Shown: one piece after another, positions 12,080-24,809 of the stretch
How the letters are laid out: each line of letters opens with the position of its first letter
Position numbering within the stretch: position 1 is the stretch's first letter
NCBI GenBank assembly: GCA_035578905.1
Contig: JAQJVL010000154.1
Location: forward strand, 362,012-426,011
Source of the DNA: Stictocephala bisonia
Taxonomy: Eukaryota > Arthropoda > Insecta > Hemiptera > Membracidae
DNA length: 64,000 nucleotides
Direction of reading: 5' to 3'
Position numbers and translations under genes: made by a program
The notes under the pieces: model-generated
Told to the model about the DNA's origin: nothing
Database searches by the model: none
Seen by the model: only the letters and a program-made list of their open reading frames with translations

Positions 12080-13072
12080 TTAACCTACTCCCACCTGTTG
12101 ACCTTGGACTCTAATTATATTGATTTTCTTCCTTTGTGACTGCAAGTTGTTTATTCGGTTGAACAGTACGTTGGACTTGTATTTCAATTTGTCATTCAAA
12201 ATATTACTTGGATCAGATTTGAAAGCATTGTAAATATGGAGTTCTTCTATTGTATTCATAAAATATGATTTGTTGCATTTATATAAAACTTCTAAATTGT
12301 TTTCTAAACTGTCAATACTATGTTTATTGGAAATTAAATGTTCAGCAACTTTTGATTTCTGACTTGTTGATTGTTTCGGAAGATGTTCAGAGAAACGTTT
12401 TTTAAAAGAACGACCTGTTTGGCCAATGTAAAACTTTGGACAATCAGAACAGTTTATCTTATAAATACCTGTATTTTTGTTCATGTTGTGTTTTTGGATG
12501 TTTAGATGTTTATTAAGTTTATTAGAGGTCTTATATGACACATTGATATTTTGTTTCTTTAATTCTTTTGATAATGTATGGTGTAGATAATGGCCATATT
12601 CGTATGATACAAATTTTTTTTATCTGTATTAGGAATCTTTGTGTGTGAATTTCTGTTCTTCTTTTTATTAACTATTTTATCTATTATCACACTATTGTAT
12701 CCATTGGCTATGGCAATGTATTTGATGGTGGCTAGTTCGGTTTCGTAATCTTCTTTATCCATAGGTATGGATAGAAGTCTGTGGACCATACTATTATAGG
12801 CTGCCATTTTATGAATCATTGGGTGGTAAGAGGTTGCATGGATGGTATGGTCAGTAGTGGTAGGTTTGCGGTATACAGTAAATTTAATGTTGTTATTTTC
12901 TTTTTTGAGTTTTAAGTCTAGATAAGTTAAGTTATTATCCTTTTCTGTTTCCAATGTGAATTGTAGGTCAGGTGAAATACTATTTAGATATTTTTTCAAT
13001 AGTTCTAATTGTCTTGTGTTTCCTTTATAAAAAACTATAGTGTCATCGACATATCGTTTATAAAATAATCGT
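12080..13072 (-). pseudogene. Penelope-like RT C-terminus plus GIY-YIG, inverted copy
   Basis: Starts mid-RT at LFYKRYVDDTIVFYKGN (catalytic YVDD) and runs through RT thumb to the SHTKIPNTDKK region, where one frameshift occurs near 12610. It resumes in the GIY-YIG endonuclease (TGIYKINCSDCPKFYIGQT; stop at 12080). Apart from scattered substitutions and that frameshift it is the same sequence as 13676-14663 on the other strand. It lacks the N-terminal half of the RT. Confidence 0.85.
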
Positions 13073-14663
13073 TTATTTAATAAAGATTTACTTACAAATC
13101 TAAATAAAATAAACCATTTATTTAAGAAAAATGAAATTAAATATCTGAAAATGATAGACCCAAATGCACCAACGATGAAAGGATTGCCTAAAACACATAA
13201 AGAAGGCACACCCATACGACCTTTAGTCAATTTTACATCAGCACCTTCCTATAAAGTTGCAAAACGACTTGACAGATTATTAAGAGAGCACATCCACATG
13301 GAAAATAACTACAGTATTAAAAATAGCCTAGAAATAGTTAACACATTAGAAAACTCAAATTTCAATAAACAATATACAATGGCATCATTTGATATTGTAA
13401 ATTTATTCACAAATGTACCAGTAGATATTACTATCAATTTGGTAAAACATAATTTGTCCACATATTCAAAACTGAGCAATGATTTTATAGATGAGTTAAT
13501 AAACTTACTAGAAATTACCCTGAAACAAAACTATTTTCAGTTTAATAATAAATACTACATCCAAAAACAAGGTCTAACAATGGGATCACCATTATCCAGC
13601 ATTTTATCAGAAATATTTGAACCACATTGAAAATAATTATATTTTCTCATCAACCAACAACTACAAAAAGAATATCTTATTTTATAAACGATATGTCGAT
13701 GACACTATAGTTTTTTATAAAGGAAACACAAGACAATTAGAACTATTGAAAAAATATCTAAATAGTATTTCACCTGACCTACAATTCACATTGGAAACAG
13801 AAAAGGATAATAGCTTAACTTATCTAGACTTAAAACTCAAAAAAGAAAATAACAACATTAAATTTACTGTATACCGCAAACCTACCACTACTGACCATAC
13901 CATCCATGCAACCTCTTACCACCCAATGATTCATAAAATGGCAGCCTATAATAGTATGGTCCACAGACTTCTATCCATACCTATGGATAAAGAAGATTAC
14001 GAAACCGAACTAGCCACCATCAAATACATTGCCATAGCCAATGGATACAATAGTGTGATAATAGATAAAATAGTTAATAAAAAGAAGAACAGAAATTCAC
14101 ACACAAAGATTCCTAATACAGATAAAAAATTTGTATCATACGAATATGGCCATTATCTACACCATACATTATCAAAAGAATTAAAGAAACAAAATATCAA
14201 TGTGTCATATAAGACCTCTAATAAACTTAATAAACATCTAAACATCCAAAAACACAACATGAACAAAAATACAGGTATTTATAAGATAAACTGTTCTGAT
14301 TGTCCAAAGTTTTACATTGGCCAAACAGGTCGTTCTTTTAAAAAACGTTTCTCTGAACATCTTCCGAAACAATCAACAAGTCAGAAATCAAAAGTTGCTG
14401 AACATTTAATTTCCAATAAACATAGTATTGACAGTTTAGAAAACAATTTAGAAGTTTTATATAAATGCAACAAATCATATTTTATGAATACAATAGAAGA
14501 ACTCCATATTTACAATGCTTTCAAATCTGATCCAAGTAATATTTTGAATGACAAATTGAAATACAAGTCCAACGTACTGTTCAACCGAATAAACAACTTG
14601 CAGTCACAAAGGAAGAAAATCAATATAATTAGAGTCCAAGGTCAACAGGTGGGAGTAGGTTAA
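13073..14663 (+). pseudogene. Penelope-like element ORF (RT plus GIY-YIG), one frameshift
   Basis: Best Penelope gene in the window. 13151-13630 covers RT fingers: KGLPKTHKEGTPIRPLVNFT, then FDIVNLFTNVPVDI, then QGLTMGSPLSSILSEIF. A single-base frameshift near 13617-13630 moves to the frame of 13617-14663: RYVDDTIVFYKGN (catalytic), thumb, and a GIY-YIG endonuclease (GIYKINCSDCPKFYIGQTGR, KRFSEHL) to a TAG stop. The RT copies RNA at nicked target DNA and the GIY-YIG nicks. The N-terminal region is truncated at the palindrome junction. Only one lesion is visible, so this copy is young. Confidence 0.88.
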
Positions 14664-14794
14664 CATGTTTGAGTTCGTTACCTGCTCATTGGTCATCAGT
14701 TGGTGTCTATCGCCGGCCGGCAAATGTACTGTGTTAATATGTTTGAGTGTTTATAGTTTATATTTTAAATGTTTTTAAGGTTTAGTATGTAAAT

Positions 14795-14860
14795 AGTGAC
14801 GTTTTTGGAAAGCCTGATGATGAAGCTCTACGCTTTGAAATGTACATAGCACATTTATGA
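14795..14860 (+). ncRNA. Possible hammerhead-like ribozyme core at Penelope tail
   Basis: CTGATGA (14814-14820) is followed by a short stem (GAAGC / GCTTT around a 5-nt loop) and GAAAT (14837-14841), the arrangement of hammerhead core boxes. The mirrored left arm has the same at about 11894-11931 (minus), and a divergent version with CTGAGGA...GAAAT is at 3836-3872. Penelope-like elements are known to carry hammerhead motifs. Here an extra base sits between the first box and stem II, and I could not confirm stems I and III, so confidence is low. Confidence 0.35.
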
Positions 14861-14929
14861 AAGAAGAACTGTTGACGGGAAAAAAAGGTAACTTAACCAA
14901 TATTATTTCTATAATATAACAGTTCTGGA

Positions 14930-15284
14930 GGCTAATAAAACAAAATGAATAACTTGTTTATGACTTTTAGTGGGTAGTCATTGTTTTTTAATTCTTGACA
15001 TTAGTTTTTTTTTTTTTTTTAGTAAATTGACATTTTAAATTGACTAAAAGTCATAAACAACAAGAATTAAAAAACAATGACTACCTACTAAAAGTCATAA
15101 ACAACAAGAATTAAAAAACAATGACTACCCACTAAAAGTCATGAACACAAGAATTAAAAAACAATGACTACCCACTAAAAGTCATGAACACAAGAATTAA
15201 AAAACAATGACTACCCACTAAAAGTCATAAACACAAGAATTAAAAAACAATGAATACCCACTAAAAGTCATAAACAAGTCCTAT
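14930..15284. repeat. 43-45-bp minisatellite with an inverted first unit, inserted in the right Penelope arm
   Basis: About five forward units (TAAAAGTCATAAACA..., ending CAATGACTACCCAC) occupy about 15043-15284. One inverted unit at about 14945-14993 is followed by a T17 run. The inverted unit faces the first forward unit across a short spacer, making a hairpin. The array interrupts the right Penelope arm; the left arm has no such insertion, so it arose after the duplication. It ends with the host sequence ACAAGTCC at which it appears to have expanded. Confidence 0.75.
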
Positions 15285-15599
15285 ATAAAAACCAAACAAA
15301 AAATTTTAAGTAATACAAATAAACATAATACAGAATCAAAACCTTTAACAACAATTGTTATACCTTATATCAAAGGAAAATCAGAAAAAATCAGAAGAAT
15401 TAACAAAAAATTTTGCTGTGTTTTTAGTTCAATAAAGCTGATGTGTAGCTTTTTAAACTAAAATAGTAATGAACACCATCACGAAAAATACATACCGTCA
15501 AGAATAGATAGGGAATTCACTGAAGTAAGGAGAACTCTTTTAATCAAACTTCATACTCAATAATCCACTGAACCCACCCAACTCCCAACATCTTCTTTT

Positions 15600-16150
15600 T
15601 TCCTTAAACCAGTATTTCAATCTGAAATATCAGATATAGTAAGCTCCTTGAAATCAAAGACATTTGCTGGAAATGATTATGTATCTTATAAACTGCTTAA
15701 ATCTTGCTTGGACCACTTTCTTGACCCAATTGTATATTTGATAAATTTATCTTTTGAAAGTTGGGAACTTTTAGATATTTTGAAGCAGTCTACGGTAAAA
15801 CCTTTCCATAAAGCAGGGAATTTTGACCAATTTGAACATTTTAGACCAATGTCCATGATGTATAAATTTTCTAAGGTATTTGAAAAGGTATTTTCAAATA
15901 TATTGTGGTTGTTTATTTGACAAAATGACATCTTATTGAAGAACCACTTAGGATACGTAAGGAATATAACAACGGTTGGGGCACTCATAAATCAAATTGT
16001 CCAGGCTCTAGATAGAAAAATATTTGATTTACGCAAGGCGTTCGACATTGCTCATCATAAAAAGCTTATTGACAAACTTGAGAGGATTGGTGTCAGCAGT
16101 GTGCCGAAGAAATGGTTCGGCTCTTATCCAATAACTGAGTGGCAGTAATG
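15600..16150 (+). mobile_element. LINE reverse-transcriptase fragment
   Basis: Plus-strand RT relic in two frames. 15648-15920 shows DPIVYLINLSFESW, STVKPFHKAGNFD and FRPMSMMYKFSKVFEKV (RT domains 1-2). 15936-16148 shows IFDLRKAFDIAHHKKLIDKL (domain A, normally D-x-x-K-A-F-D) and the following loop. The PVIP-type and YRP-type motifs are mutated (FRPMSM). It lacks FADD and the 3' part, so it is truncated at both ends. Family CR1/Jockey-like. Confidence 0.8.
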
Positions 16151-17197
16151 TCATCACATATCAAGTCCAGTTGTATTAACAGCAGACCGGAAACACACGA
16201 TCGGAGTTATCGGTAGTCCTGTGTTATAACCAACGAACTCATATGACTAATATAGAAGGGACAAGTTCATATATCCAGCATTGCAGGGACTGAAATCCTG
16301 GCAGCCATCTTGGCAGAACTTAGAGCAAAACACGTCTGGAAAAGTAAAACATTTTAATGCGTGCGTTTGAAATAATCTGTGATTTAAAACACTTATAATT
16401 GAATTAAAATTACAAAATTTTGCGCGTGTATAAACAATTAGTGTAGTTTACAATACTCAATTTAATTAATTATTTGTTAAATGAAATATTAAAATGGAGT
16501 TTTGTATACAGATTTTGTATCGTGACTTAAAAGAGTTAGTCGGCTGCCAACGTTTTTAATTTTAGGTTATATAAGTGATGTAAGTGGAAAATATGTAGAT
16601 AAAAAGTTACATTTACATACTTGAATTAGAAACAGTCTGACTGGTCCACTTTTGTTATAATTATATTGAAGTTACGAAATTGACTCGACCTTGTATACAC
16701 AAAGTCCCATTCCATATAGGTGCTGTACAATATAGGGATTTATTGAAAACGAAAAAAAAGAACATACTTGGATGTTCCCTGATCAAAATTGATTATTCAC
16801 ATAAATGCGTAAGATGGATGTTTAAATTTATTTTATCACCAGATTCAATTTATTATATACTTTTATACTAATCGTTGACAAAGTTATTGTGGTCAGATAT
16901 CATATTTGGTTAAAAAAGATAGTATTAAGCGGTTTTATTTAGTTGAACCACAAATCAAAGTGAGTGTGTCATATTATCACCACTGCATTGTAACAGAGTA
17001 CAATGGTAACAAAGGAACATTTCGGTCCAGCTGTTGACAATGACTGGTCGGAAGGGATATCTGATTGTAAAGTGACAGCGACTATTGCGTGGACACAGGT
17101 ACTCTTAATATGATATACACTCAATAATGTGGTAAAGCAACAGGATAGCTTGTCAGTTGTTATAATTAATTTTTAAGGTGTTTATTAATGACTAACA

Positions 17198-17242
<45 letters not shown>

Positions 17243-18325
17243 CATATTTATATATGCATACATATAAATAATTAGGGGAGAGTTCAGGTAATGCACCACT
17301 ACAGAATCAGATTTTTCGTAGTATCATGGATATAGAGGTATTACAGTTAAAATCAGTTTTCAATATAAATTGTTACATTTCCCATTAATATAAGTTATTT
17401 TTAATGACAATAAAGCGTACTATGGATAAAGCTATACCACAATTCCTGCATACATTGTATTTTTTAATTTTGAAATGAGCTCCTAAATGCACCTTTAAGA
17501 ATAAAAGTACCACGATTTCATGTTATATATTGATGTGCATTGAACAAATTTCAAACCAAACACGTATTTGTAAATTATAAATAAAACTTTAACTTTAAAA
17601 TATACCAGGTTTGCTCTCTGTTTGCAAGTAGATCTTACAAAATATATCCCTTTTACTATTGGTTTTATGTCCAAGTTTCTTGAATTATTTGTGACTTTTT
17701 AGTAAGTTACAAAGATACTGTAAAAGTAAAGGTGTTAGGTAAGGTCAAGTTAAGATGGATTAAACATTCTGTGTCTTATAAGAAAACTGTTTTGACGAGC
17801 TTGTGAAAATATTTGCAGCAGAATCAACAATTTTAAATGTTTTAAAAATATCTCTGTAACTTTAGTAATACGCTTCTTTAAGGAGTTCAAACCGAATAAA
17901 AAGAGTTTGTACTAGTAATAAGTCTTAATTTTTTATATTGAACAACATTTTTAGCCATTGATTGCTTGATTTAATTGATATTATTAGTGAAAAGACAAAA
18001 GCAATATTTAAGTATTTAAGAGCACTATTTATATTGTAAGATCACTTTCAGCTGTCAATAGAATTAATTTATTTTCTAAACCAGACTTATTACAATAAAA
18101 TGATGTTTTTTAAGCAGAAATATATTTACATAATTCCATTAAATAATTATAACAAGTGAGTATTGAAAGGAAATATAAGTTTCAATAGGTATAAAATAAA
18201 AGGTATATAAACAATACCTATTATTTTAATGATTGAACAGCACTACTTTCCGCAAGTTCAATCTCAGCAAAACCATATTCTACATTTTTCAAATAGTTTA
18301 GTCATAAATAATTCCCCTAAGACTA

Positions 18326-18373
<48 letters not shown>

Positions 18374-18383
18374 TTTTATATAT
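16151..18383. other. AT-rich stretch, no gene seen
   Basis: Contains (TA)n at about 17199-17237 and 18330-18366. No coding or RNA gene recognised. Confidence 0.5.
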
Positions 18384-18926
18384 ACTAGCCGATGGCCCTT
18401 GCTTCGCTGCGGGGTTATTCTCTGCGCTCGCTTAACCTTCCCTCCGTAGTTCTCTTGTGAGATATGAAAGCTCAACCTGTTGCCATTAATCTAGACAGCA
18501 AAGTCGTATGGTCTTGAAAACGCTTGTTCTTTAGGGGAGTTTCAACGTGGTTATCTCAATATTGTAAATTTGCAAAGTACATTTTGTACGTGATTGTATA
18601 GAGATAAAATATACATATAAAAAGTGTAATGAATTGTAAACTCTTCATGCATCAATAGGATAAATGTCAAACATACAAAATAAACATATTCATTTATTAA
18701 AAAACAGCTATTATTAATTTACTAAAAACAACCCAATGTTAAACTTATGGAACAATCCTTCAGGGGTCGTTATACCTCTTAGGAATATTTTATCAAGATG
18801 AAAATACTTTAGTTTTCCTATTTAGCCTACTAAAACATGTGTACCAAATTTCAGCTCTATAGGATTACGGGTAAAGGGAGAATTAGTGATGAGTGAGTGA
18901 GGGCTTTATCTTTTATGTATAGAGAT
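18384..18926 (+). mobile_element. SINE/RTE-tail-like non-autonomous element
   Basis: A ~540-bp block starting ACTAGCCGATGGCCC and GCTTCGCTGCGGGG. It ends with ACCAAATTTCAGCTCTATAG, GGGAGAATTAGTGATGAG and TTTTATGTATAGAGATATAT. This phrase order (GCTTCGC near the start, ACCAAATTTCA...CTATAGG...TTATATATAGA at the end) is typical of widespread insect non-autonomous retroelements. Both ends are embedded in (TA)n tracts, consistent with insertion in an AT microsatellite. Family not verified. Confidence 0.5.
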
Positions 18927-19399
18927 ATATATATATATATCAAATGAAATAATAATAGTTAAATTAAAATTATTCAATATTAAATAATGAATTATAAAAT
19001 ATTTACTAACCAACAAAATATATAGACAGGATAGTATGTTTCACCCATTATTGTTCTCCATTGTTAACAACAATATCAAGTGTCCTAGGTCCGGAGTCGT
19101 AAATCTGAGTTGTATGTTCCCCACACCACAATATGACTGTTGATGTATCAGCCTTTGTACTGGGCAGTGAATATCATAAATCAGTATTGTGTTTGATGAC
19201 GACACCAACAAAGTACAGTATTTTGTATTTGTATTTATAACATGTTCTATACCAAAATAATATAAAATTCATTCAGTTCTCATTAATATTTACAATTAAG
19301 TCTAGTTACGTATAATGGCAAGTAAGAGTGTAATAAAAAAAGACGTAACAATGGCTGTTCATCAAGTAAAACTTACAAACATATAAATAATATTAATAT

Positions 19400-19575
19400 T
19401 ATTTTATTCCTGTATTATAAATGATTCCTTTGTGTATCCCTCTGGTCTGAGGAAGGTGAGCGTGATTCGTACAGAAAAATGCTAGTTTTACCTGATTCGA
19501 TGTATTGAAGTGACATTTGAATATTTTCTGTGAGAAATAAAAATTATTTCCACTGTTTCGTAGAGATTTTATAGC
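19400..19575 (+). mobile_element. Penelope-like tail relic
   Basis: Shares TCTGAGGAAGGTGAGCGTG and the preceding ATCCCTCTG with the tail of the Penelope copy at 3820-3872, but the following GAAA box is divergent. It is a solitary remnant with no coding sequence attached. Confidence 0.55.
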
Positions 19576-21490
19576 AAGCACACACTAAAGTTTTAATCAA
19601 AGATAGTTTATCTATTCATGTACATTGTTATATTTTTTACGTTTTCATCCGCAGTATGATTTTGCTTTTTACATTTGTCCTGCTTTATAAGTTAATATTT
19701 GACCTATTTATGATAAAATAGTTTCATGTTAGAAACATTTTTAGATTCTAGAATAGCTATTTTGACTGGACATTTTTAATTTTACTAGTTTGGCCTGTAT
19801 AATAAATTAAGAGGAGTACGGTACCTTTACCAATACAACCGCTGAGCTGTGGAGTGGAGCCGGCACCATCATGGTGGAGGTCAACATCATGATACGGGTT
19901 GCCTTTGCGATAGCCTGAATTACTCGTTGTTTGTTTTAGTTTATGTATATCTTTGTTTCTTTTTGTTGTCTCGTGTTTCCAATTCGTCTCACTTGTCACC
20001 ACACGCCAGTTCTTGTAGCCTACGATCTCATTCTCATTCTAGAGTTCTGTTTGGCTTTTGGCTCCAGGGTCTGTTGTATTGCCTCCCTCCTTGCTGTCGC
20101 CTTGGGACTCGGCTGAGGACCTACGGGTTAGGCCGACCACTTGGCTTTCGTTTAGACCAGAGGATGCTGCCTCCTTTCCTCCTTCCTCACTGCACTCTCT
20201 GTATCTTTAGGGCAAAGTCTTCTACTCGCAGGTGAAATCCACTCCTTTTCATCATTATTTGGCCCTTTTGCCCCCATCTAAACTAGTGTGTTCAAGTTAT
20301 GCAGTGCTGTGCGGTAGAGTTTTGTGTTTATTTGTGGGTCGGATACTTGTTTTGTGAGAACTTTTGTTTAAGAGTGTTTATTTTCTGGTATTTCTGGGAG
20401 AGAACTGTTAGATCCTATTTTATGTTTTTTAATTTATTTTTTGTTCGCTGGAATAGAGTGTTTTTATTTTTATTTGTTAGCGGGATTCTCTATGGTTTGA
20501 TTTGAAATTCTTATTCCCATTAGGAGCCGCCCAGTTTCACCCACTGGATTCGGTGAAATTATTATTTTAAATTTGTTGTTTAATTTTTTTACTTTTCAAA
20601 ATTGGCATAACCTCCAAATTACTTTTGCATTCCCGAGGCCCCGTACGGTATGGTTCCAAAAATATCAATTATCGTTATTCATTTTTTGTTATTTATGTTT
20701 AGTATTTATTCACTTATTGTTTTGTTTTAAGATTCACATATGTCTCACTGTTTTAAGATTTATTATGTTTTTATTTATCCTTGTAAGTTGTATCACTGTT
20801 TCCTTGTATCATTGTAAGTTGTTAGTTGTATTATTAATGCTTGTTAATTGTTTTGCAATTTGTTTGATTTAATATATTAACATATTTTATGTTTTTATTG
20901 AATGTTTAAATTTATATTTTGGTTACGCCTGAACGTTTTATTCACCCTTGAACTGGCAACAGCACAACCTTTTGGTAACTCAGTTTATTATGGTTTTAAT
21001 TATAGCAAATTTAATGTAAGTCTTATCTAATCCAATTTTTACGGTAAAAAAAACTTAATAAATAAAAAATGTATGTAGTTGCACCAGATCTGGAGGGATT
21101 TTTGGTTTTCAGTGTTTTGTGTCACGTGTGTGTAGTCGTCTTCGTCATGCAGTTGGCCTGTTGGTTTTTCTGTCTCTTTTCACTCTAGAGCTGGGCCTTG
21201 TGTCCGATTTGTTATTTATTAATATTTTGTGTTACTACATTCGAAAATATGGGATTTAATGAGGCCTACCTAAATAAGAGTGAGCTTGTTTTTGAAGTTA
21301 AGGTTCGTGGGTTTGTGCCGGTTGCCAGCGTGGTGGAGTATCGGAGGCTGCTTTGTGGCTTGTTGTTGTCTGGTGCTCCTGTTGCCTGGAGCGGGGATGT
21401 GTGTCTCCGAGGAGCTTCCCACCGTCGATGGACCCACTGCCCAGTTATTGGTTGTACGAGGGTGGATTACACCACTTTATTAAATTGATT
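19576..21490 (+). mobile_element. Possible LTR-retroelement remnant (leader and gag start)
   Basis: Base composition changes to GC/T-rich here. A short ORF from 21249 begins MGFNEAYLNKSELVFEVKVR, which resembles the N-terminus of some insect retroelement Gag proteins (LTKAEL..E...RG). It runs about 70 codons before a stop. The preceding ~1.4 kb could be LTR/leader sequence, but I could not find paired LTRs, a primer-binding site or pol motifs. A weak call from one short similarity. Confidence 0.25.
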
Positions 21491-24400
21491 AAGTTTAATT
21501 TATCATATAGATACTGTATAGTTAATATTAAATAACATAAATTAAAAGTTTGTTTTGGCATTTATAAACTGTAATACATTAATACAAAGAGTTTTAACGA
21601 AATATAATAAAATGTTTCTCTGTTCTTTTATATAACACGGCTACAAAAACGTACGCTCTACTTACACGTTTCTTTTTATCATTTCCAGTTATTTATTAGC
21701 AATAATTTTTATTGCCAACATACGCTGAGTAATGATTCTATATTCACTTATATCTTGCTGTTACATAATAATATTTACTACTATACAGAACTATTTATAA
21801 ATGATAGTAATGAACTACTGTGATGAATTATTTATATTATATTTTATTCTTAATAACTTTAGATTAAAAGCTATAATATTTATACTCTACTGTTGTAAAT
21901 TATTGGTTTTTTCTACTGCTAGGACGAGTGTTTATCAATTTACTTTATACGAGTAAATTGGTACGTATTAATTCTTATATTCTGGGGAAACAAAGTTTAA
22001 TAAATTCATCAGAACGTGTAGTAAGTAAAATACATAAAATAGATCGTATTTTATAATATATTTATAATATATATATTTATATTTTGATATTCCCACTATT
22101 ATAATTTGTACAAATATTATTATTGTATTATAGTTCATAAACAAATTTAAAGATGTATAGATTATGAAATCTTTCAAGAGGTTCTTAAACGTCTCATACA
22201 CTCATCGTGTACAAAATAATTAGTAAATTATGAAGATAACTAAATTTATTAGTTAATTAGAACATGACTAAAACATCTGTACGAGAAAGTTATATAAAAC
22301 CAATTAGTCTTATATAGAAAAATAATTAAGTATGATATATTTTTTTACTATAGATAATTTATTGTTTTGATTTATTGGATATTTATAACTACCAAATTTG
22401 CGTAGACTACAGCTGTGTGGGAGAAGCACAAATTCCTCTGTCCTATAATGATAAAAGTTACACATTCAAGATGAGTTGAAAATGTGCTAAAAAAGACTTG
22501 TTTTAAAAACATACGGATACCGACTAAAGCATAGGAAGAATGCACTTGAAGTAATTAAAATATGAAGTCTATTTTTATATTATACGAGTAAAATTTAAAT
22601 CACAGCAAAGTGATTGCATTCAGGGTTTAGAACAAAGCGAAGATAATCTAGCTAACCCCGGATTACATCTTTAAATTACAAATAAGTAGCTAAAGAAACT
22701 TGCTGGTATATTTAAGATTCTCAAGTAAATTTAAGTTCTTGTATGTTAATGCCTATATTTAACGCTGAAAATACGACTTGGCAATGTATGTGTTAAAATG
22801 TTTAGTACTATAAAACTGCAGTTGTACTTTCCGATACTTAGATTCTTCAACTATATTTTAGACAATAACAATACTTGTTGCTTTACTATTCAGGCTTTTA
22901 GACGAATTGTTTAATAGAAGTCGTCTGCTTTCGAGACATCACGATATGATCAAGGTGTAGCCTGGTACTCCTATTTCTGCGAATATTGCATTGAGATGGA
23001 TAAGACAACTATTTATTGTGTACATTTTTTAAGGTAGATGTAATAGTTACAATTGATTTATTTCGAGATTATGAACACCTTTTAGCCCTTTCTCTTCAAT
23101 TATTTGAGACTATGTATGGAGATTCCTTTTCTTACAGTCACACCTTGCAGAAGCACAGTAGTACAAAACTATACCTCTAGACTGAATATGGGGAGAAACA
23201 ACATAATCAAAAAAATTTTGTTTGAACGTTTATGTTACATTCCTTTATAAATTCTGTAGTATATTAAAATATAGTGTAGCCCCTAGTGGCACAGTAATGT
23301 AGCCCACCTACTTGAGGACAGAGTGTCGTGGCGATTATCTACCCGGCCCGGCTAGTACTAACACCGCACCAGATCAATGGTTCCCATCAGCGTGAATAAT
23401 ATTAAAGAAGTCTGGGGTGCCCATGTTGTGTGGTAGTCTTGGTCAGATAATATAGGGAATACAATTAAATGTTAAGCTTGTCAATTAGCTTAAAATGAGG
23501 GCAGTACTACTTGATTCAGATTCCAGGTAAAACTGTACGTCTATGTAGTTGTCCTGTCTATTGGGTTATTAATAAATGGGTATTTCTAAAGAACGATCGA
23601 CTTTAGTTAATAACAGTGGCTAATCTCATTCATATAAACTTTTCCTACACTTTAGCTTCTCACATCCGGCCATATATCTACGTTAAATGTCTTTGTAATA
23701 AAGATGTATTGTAATCATGAGGGAGATCAAGGGATGAATTACAACATACAATGATGCTCCCGCAGGAGACACTATTATTTTTAGCCTGTACATATAAAAC
23801 GACAACAAAGGAATATTGTATTGTTAGATATATAACACAGATTTTACTATAGTAAGTATAATACAGTTTTCTAATGGGCCAGGGCAGCTGGAATTCACCA
23901 AACGTTAGTTACGTTTTCAAGAATGCAATGTTTTAACTAAGATTAGAGTTTAGCTAATAAGCTAACCAATGATTACTTAATTATTGGTTGAACTTTGGGC
24001 TTTTGACATTTGGGGATTGAATGTATATAGTGCACAGTATTATTTTCCATTCAAATATAGAAATTACCGTACTTATAATGTCATATTCTTCTAAGAAGTT
24101 CATAAACTCTATGAGAATATATTATAAAAACATATATGTTCAGCAGTGACAGTACGATCCATAAAAAACCATTAAAATAAATTGACTAATTCCTTTACTC
24201 AAATCTTATAATCATCAATATCATAAATTGAGGTTTTATGAGGGAATGAATTTTAAAAATCGATATGTTATCCAGCATTAAAAAATCAACCGGTGGGAAA
24301 AAGTGATATTTTGTTTTATGAAAACAATATGATAGCCGAGGTTTTAATATCAAAAGTTTGTATTAAAATAGTTATTGAAGTTGTGATCAATGTTCCAAAC

Positions 24401-24809
24401 ATTCTGTGGCCTGTTATAATGAGCAAAGTTGTATCCCGGTATTAATGGATGATACCAATAAAATATAGGTTCGGGCATGTATGATATTATTTTGTTAATT
24501 ATATCTTTTAGCATAATTTATTTACTGTTGGTATGACTGTTGTTGAAGTATTATTCTGTTGCAGTATTAAAATTGTGATAATTTACTCTTATATTTTATT
24601 ATTGATATCATAGGTAGTGTTATAAGTGTGATATATTAGTATCAGTAAAAAAAAATATATATATATAACAATATACAAATACGAAAAGTGGTTAATATTA
24701 TAATTTGTTTGTTTTAGTATAACATACATTGTTATTCAACTTAGCAATAAAAAAAAATTGTTTTTAAAACAGTCACAGTAGTAATAATAATAATAATAAA
24801 TACCAATTC
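21491..24809. other. 3.3-kb AT-rich stretch, no gene seen
   Basis: Only short random ORFs. A relatively GC-rich island at about 23275-23450 (around CCCGGCCCGGCTAGTAC) could be a SINE but shows no clear A/B boxes. A (TAA)n tract at about 24781-24800 abuts the following LINE. Confidence 0.5.

Larger units (their letters stand above)
11046..15467. mobile_element. Head-to-head palindrome of two Penelope-like copies
   Basis: Left arm 11046-13072 (minus) and right arm 13676-15467 (plus) are reverse complements, separated by the unique 5' half of the right copy (13073-13675). From 11828 to 13072 against 13676 to 14914 the arms look over 99% identical by eye (for example one A/G difference near 12940/13820). 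The right arm is then interrupted by a minisatellite (about 14914-15284), resumes to 15410, skips about 610 bp present on the left, and matches again at 15435-15467 against 11046-11078. The near-identity indicates a young rearrangement or co-insertion. Confidence 0.85.
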
